In this document: positions 63,753 to 64,000 of the stretch, piece by piece
Layout of the letters: the number at the start of each line of letters is the position of its first letter
Position numbering within the stretch: position 1 is the stretch's first letter
Assembly: GCA_020638955.1 (NCBI GenBank)
Contig: JACKHO010000002.1
Span: forward strand, 806,001 to 870,000
Origin: Planctomycetaceae bacterium
Lineage (GTDB): Bacteria > Planctomycetota > Planctomycetia > Planctomycetales > Planctomycetaceae
Direction of reading: 5' to 3'
Length of the DNA stretch: 64,000 bases
Translations under genes and position numbers: made by a program
Notes under the pieces: model-generated
Told to the model about the DNA's origin: nothing
Database searches by the model: none
Seen by the model: only the letters and a program-made list of their open reading frames with translations

Positions 63753-64000
63753 CTACTCTTCGTCGCCTGCGGCAGTCGCTTCTGAACCCGTCGTTTCTGC
63801 TGCTTCAGCACTTGGTTCTGGAGCGTCCTTGACGGCCTCCTCTTCAGGGGCTGCAACTGGGGCCGGTGAATCGACAACAGCGGGGGCCACACGAGCAGCA
63901 CCACGTTTGACACGATCGCGCTCGTTTCCGACGAATTCGATGATCGCCTGAACACCAGCATCACCCAAGCGTGGCTTAGCCAGCTTGATGATTCGGGTGT
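63753..64000 (-). CDS. rplQ: 50S ribosomal protein L17, C-terminal part with long tail
   Basis: The window ends inside this minus-strand gene, which continues past base 64000. The recovered part starts [20 protein letters not shown], then EFV, matching the C-terminal end of L17, where TRIIKL and DA.M.IIEL are typical. L17 normally ends soon after that point. Here the protein continues for about 55 more residues, rich in Ala, Glu, Pro and Val ([39 protein letters not shown]). In bacteria rplQ closes an rpoA operon, and the terminator downstream agrees with this. The N-terminus is not in the window. Confidence 0.85.
   Translation of the reverse strand, partial: TRIIKLAKPRLGDAGVQAIIEFVGNERDRVKRGAARVAPAVVDSPAPVAAPEEEAVKDAPEPSAEAAETTGSEATAAGDEE

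Noticed and set aside
63620..63964. N-terminal extension of the HExxH protein to 63964
   Set aside because: The open frame overlaps rplQ on the same strand in a shifted frame and crosses a terminator; the ATG at 63619 has a good ribosome binding site.
1..64000. CRISPR arrays, tRNA or rRNA genes, transposases, restriction or toxin-antitoxin genes
   Set aside because: None recognised by eye on either strand. A dedicated scan (tRNAscan, covariance models, profile search) would be decisive.

Overview
The window reads as a chromosomal stretch of a planctomycete (phylum Planctomycetota). The evidence is the gene families themselves: two DUF1501 proteins, two DUF1549-type surface/cytochrome proteins (one with an N-terminal CxxCH haem motif), two formylglycine-dependent sulfatases, a DUF1080 protein, a CehA-like PHP protein, many small secreted proteins with signal or Tat peptides, and kdsA, which implies a Gram-negative outer membrane. 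No phage, insertion sequence, CRISPR array, tRNA or rRNA gene was recognised. Base composition looks even throughout.

Layout. 0-3.2 kb: chaperones groES (cut by the window edge), groEL and dnaJ, with a strong terminator after groEL. 3.4-8 kb: a likely betaine-lipid pair (btaA, btaB), then queF, an SRPBCC protein, a TPR protein and a stand-alone coaB. 8-14.3 kb: sulfatase, DUF1501 protein, membrane-anchored methyltransferase-like protein and Na/Pi cotransporter. 14.7-21.6 kb: aceE, a DUF2237 protein, kdsA, a DUF1080 protein, queC and a glycosyltransferase, all on the plus strand. 21.7-30.2 kb: minus-strand MscK-like channel, acetylxylan-esterase-like hydrolase and a PSCyt1/DUF1549/DUF1553 protein. 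30.5-32.8 kb: a compact phospholipid cassette (CDP-alcohol phosphatidyltransferase, acyltransferase, CdsA-like). 33-35.4 kb: a Tad-type group of a secreted protein, a TadG-like and a TadE-like protein. 36.6-42.5 kb: phosphoesterase/phospholipase C, MFS transporter, DUF900 hydrolase and a secreted protein. 42.8-48.4 kb: a DUF1549 protein carrying a huge coiled coil, then DUF1501, WD40 and a small zinc-ribbon protein. 49-57.9 kb: secreted catabolic and hypothetical proteins, including a double hydrolase, a PHP metallohydrolase and a sulfatase. 58-61.5 kb: a minus-strand respiratory complex I cluster in the order nuoI-nuoA-nuoC-nuoD, without nuoB. 61.6-64 kb: hisH, an acidic protein, an HExxH protein and rplQ (cut by the window edge).

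How the genes fit together. Sulfatases, the DUF1080 protein, esterases and DUF1501/1549 proteins suggest a secreted apparatus for degrading sulfated or acetylated polysaccharides. Two independent lipid clusters (betaine lipid; CDP-alcohol/acyltransferase/CdsA) point to membrane-lipid diversity, with a phospholipase-C-like enzyme also present. queF and queC supply two steps of queuosine precursor synthesis from separate loci.

I did not find an obvious new defence or mobile system. The most notable items are a 57-base hairpin covering the ribosome binding site of the gene at 57933, the coiled-coil DUF1549 protein, the lipid cassettes, the nuoB-less complex I cluster, and an unidentified N-terminal domain on a phosphoesterase without a signal peptide.
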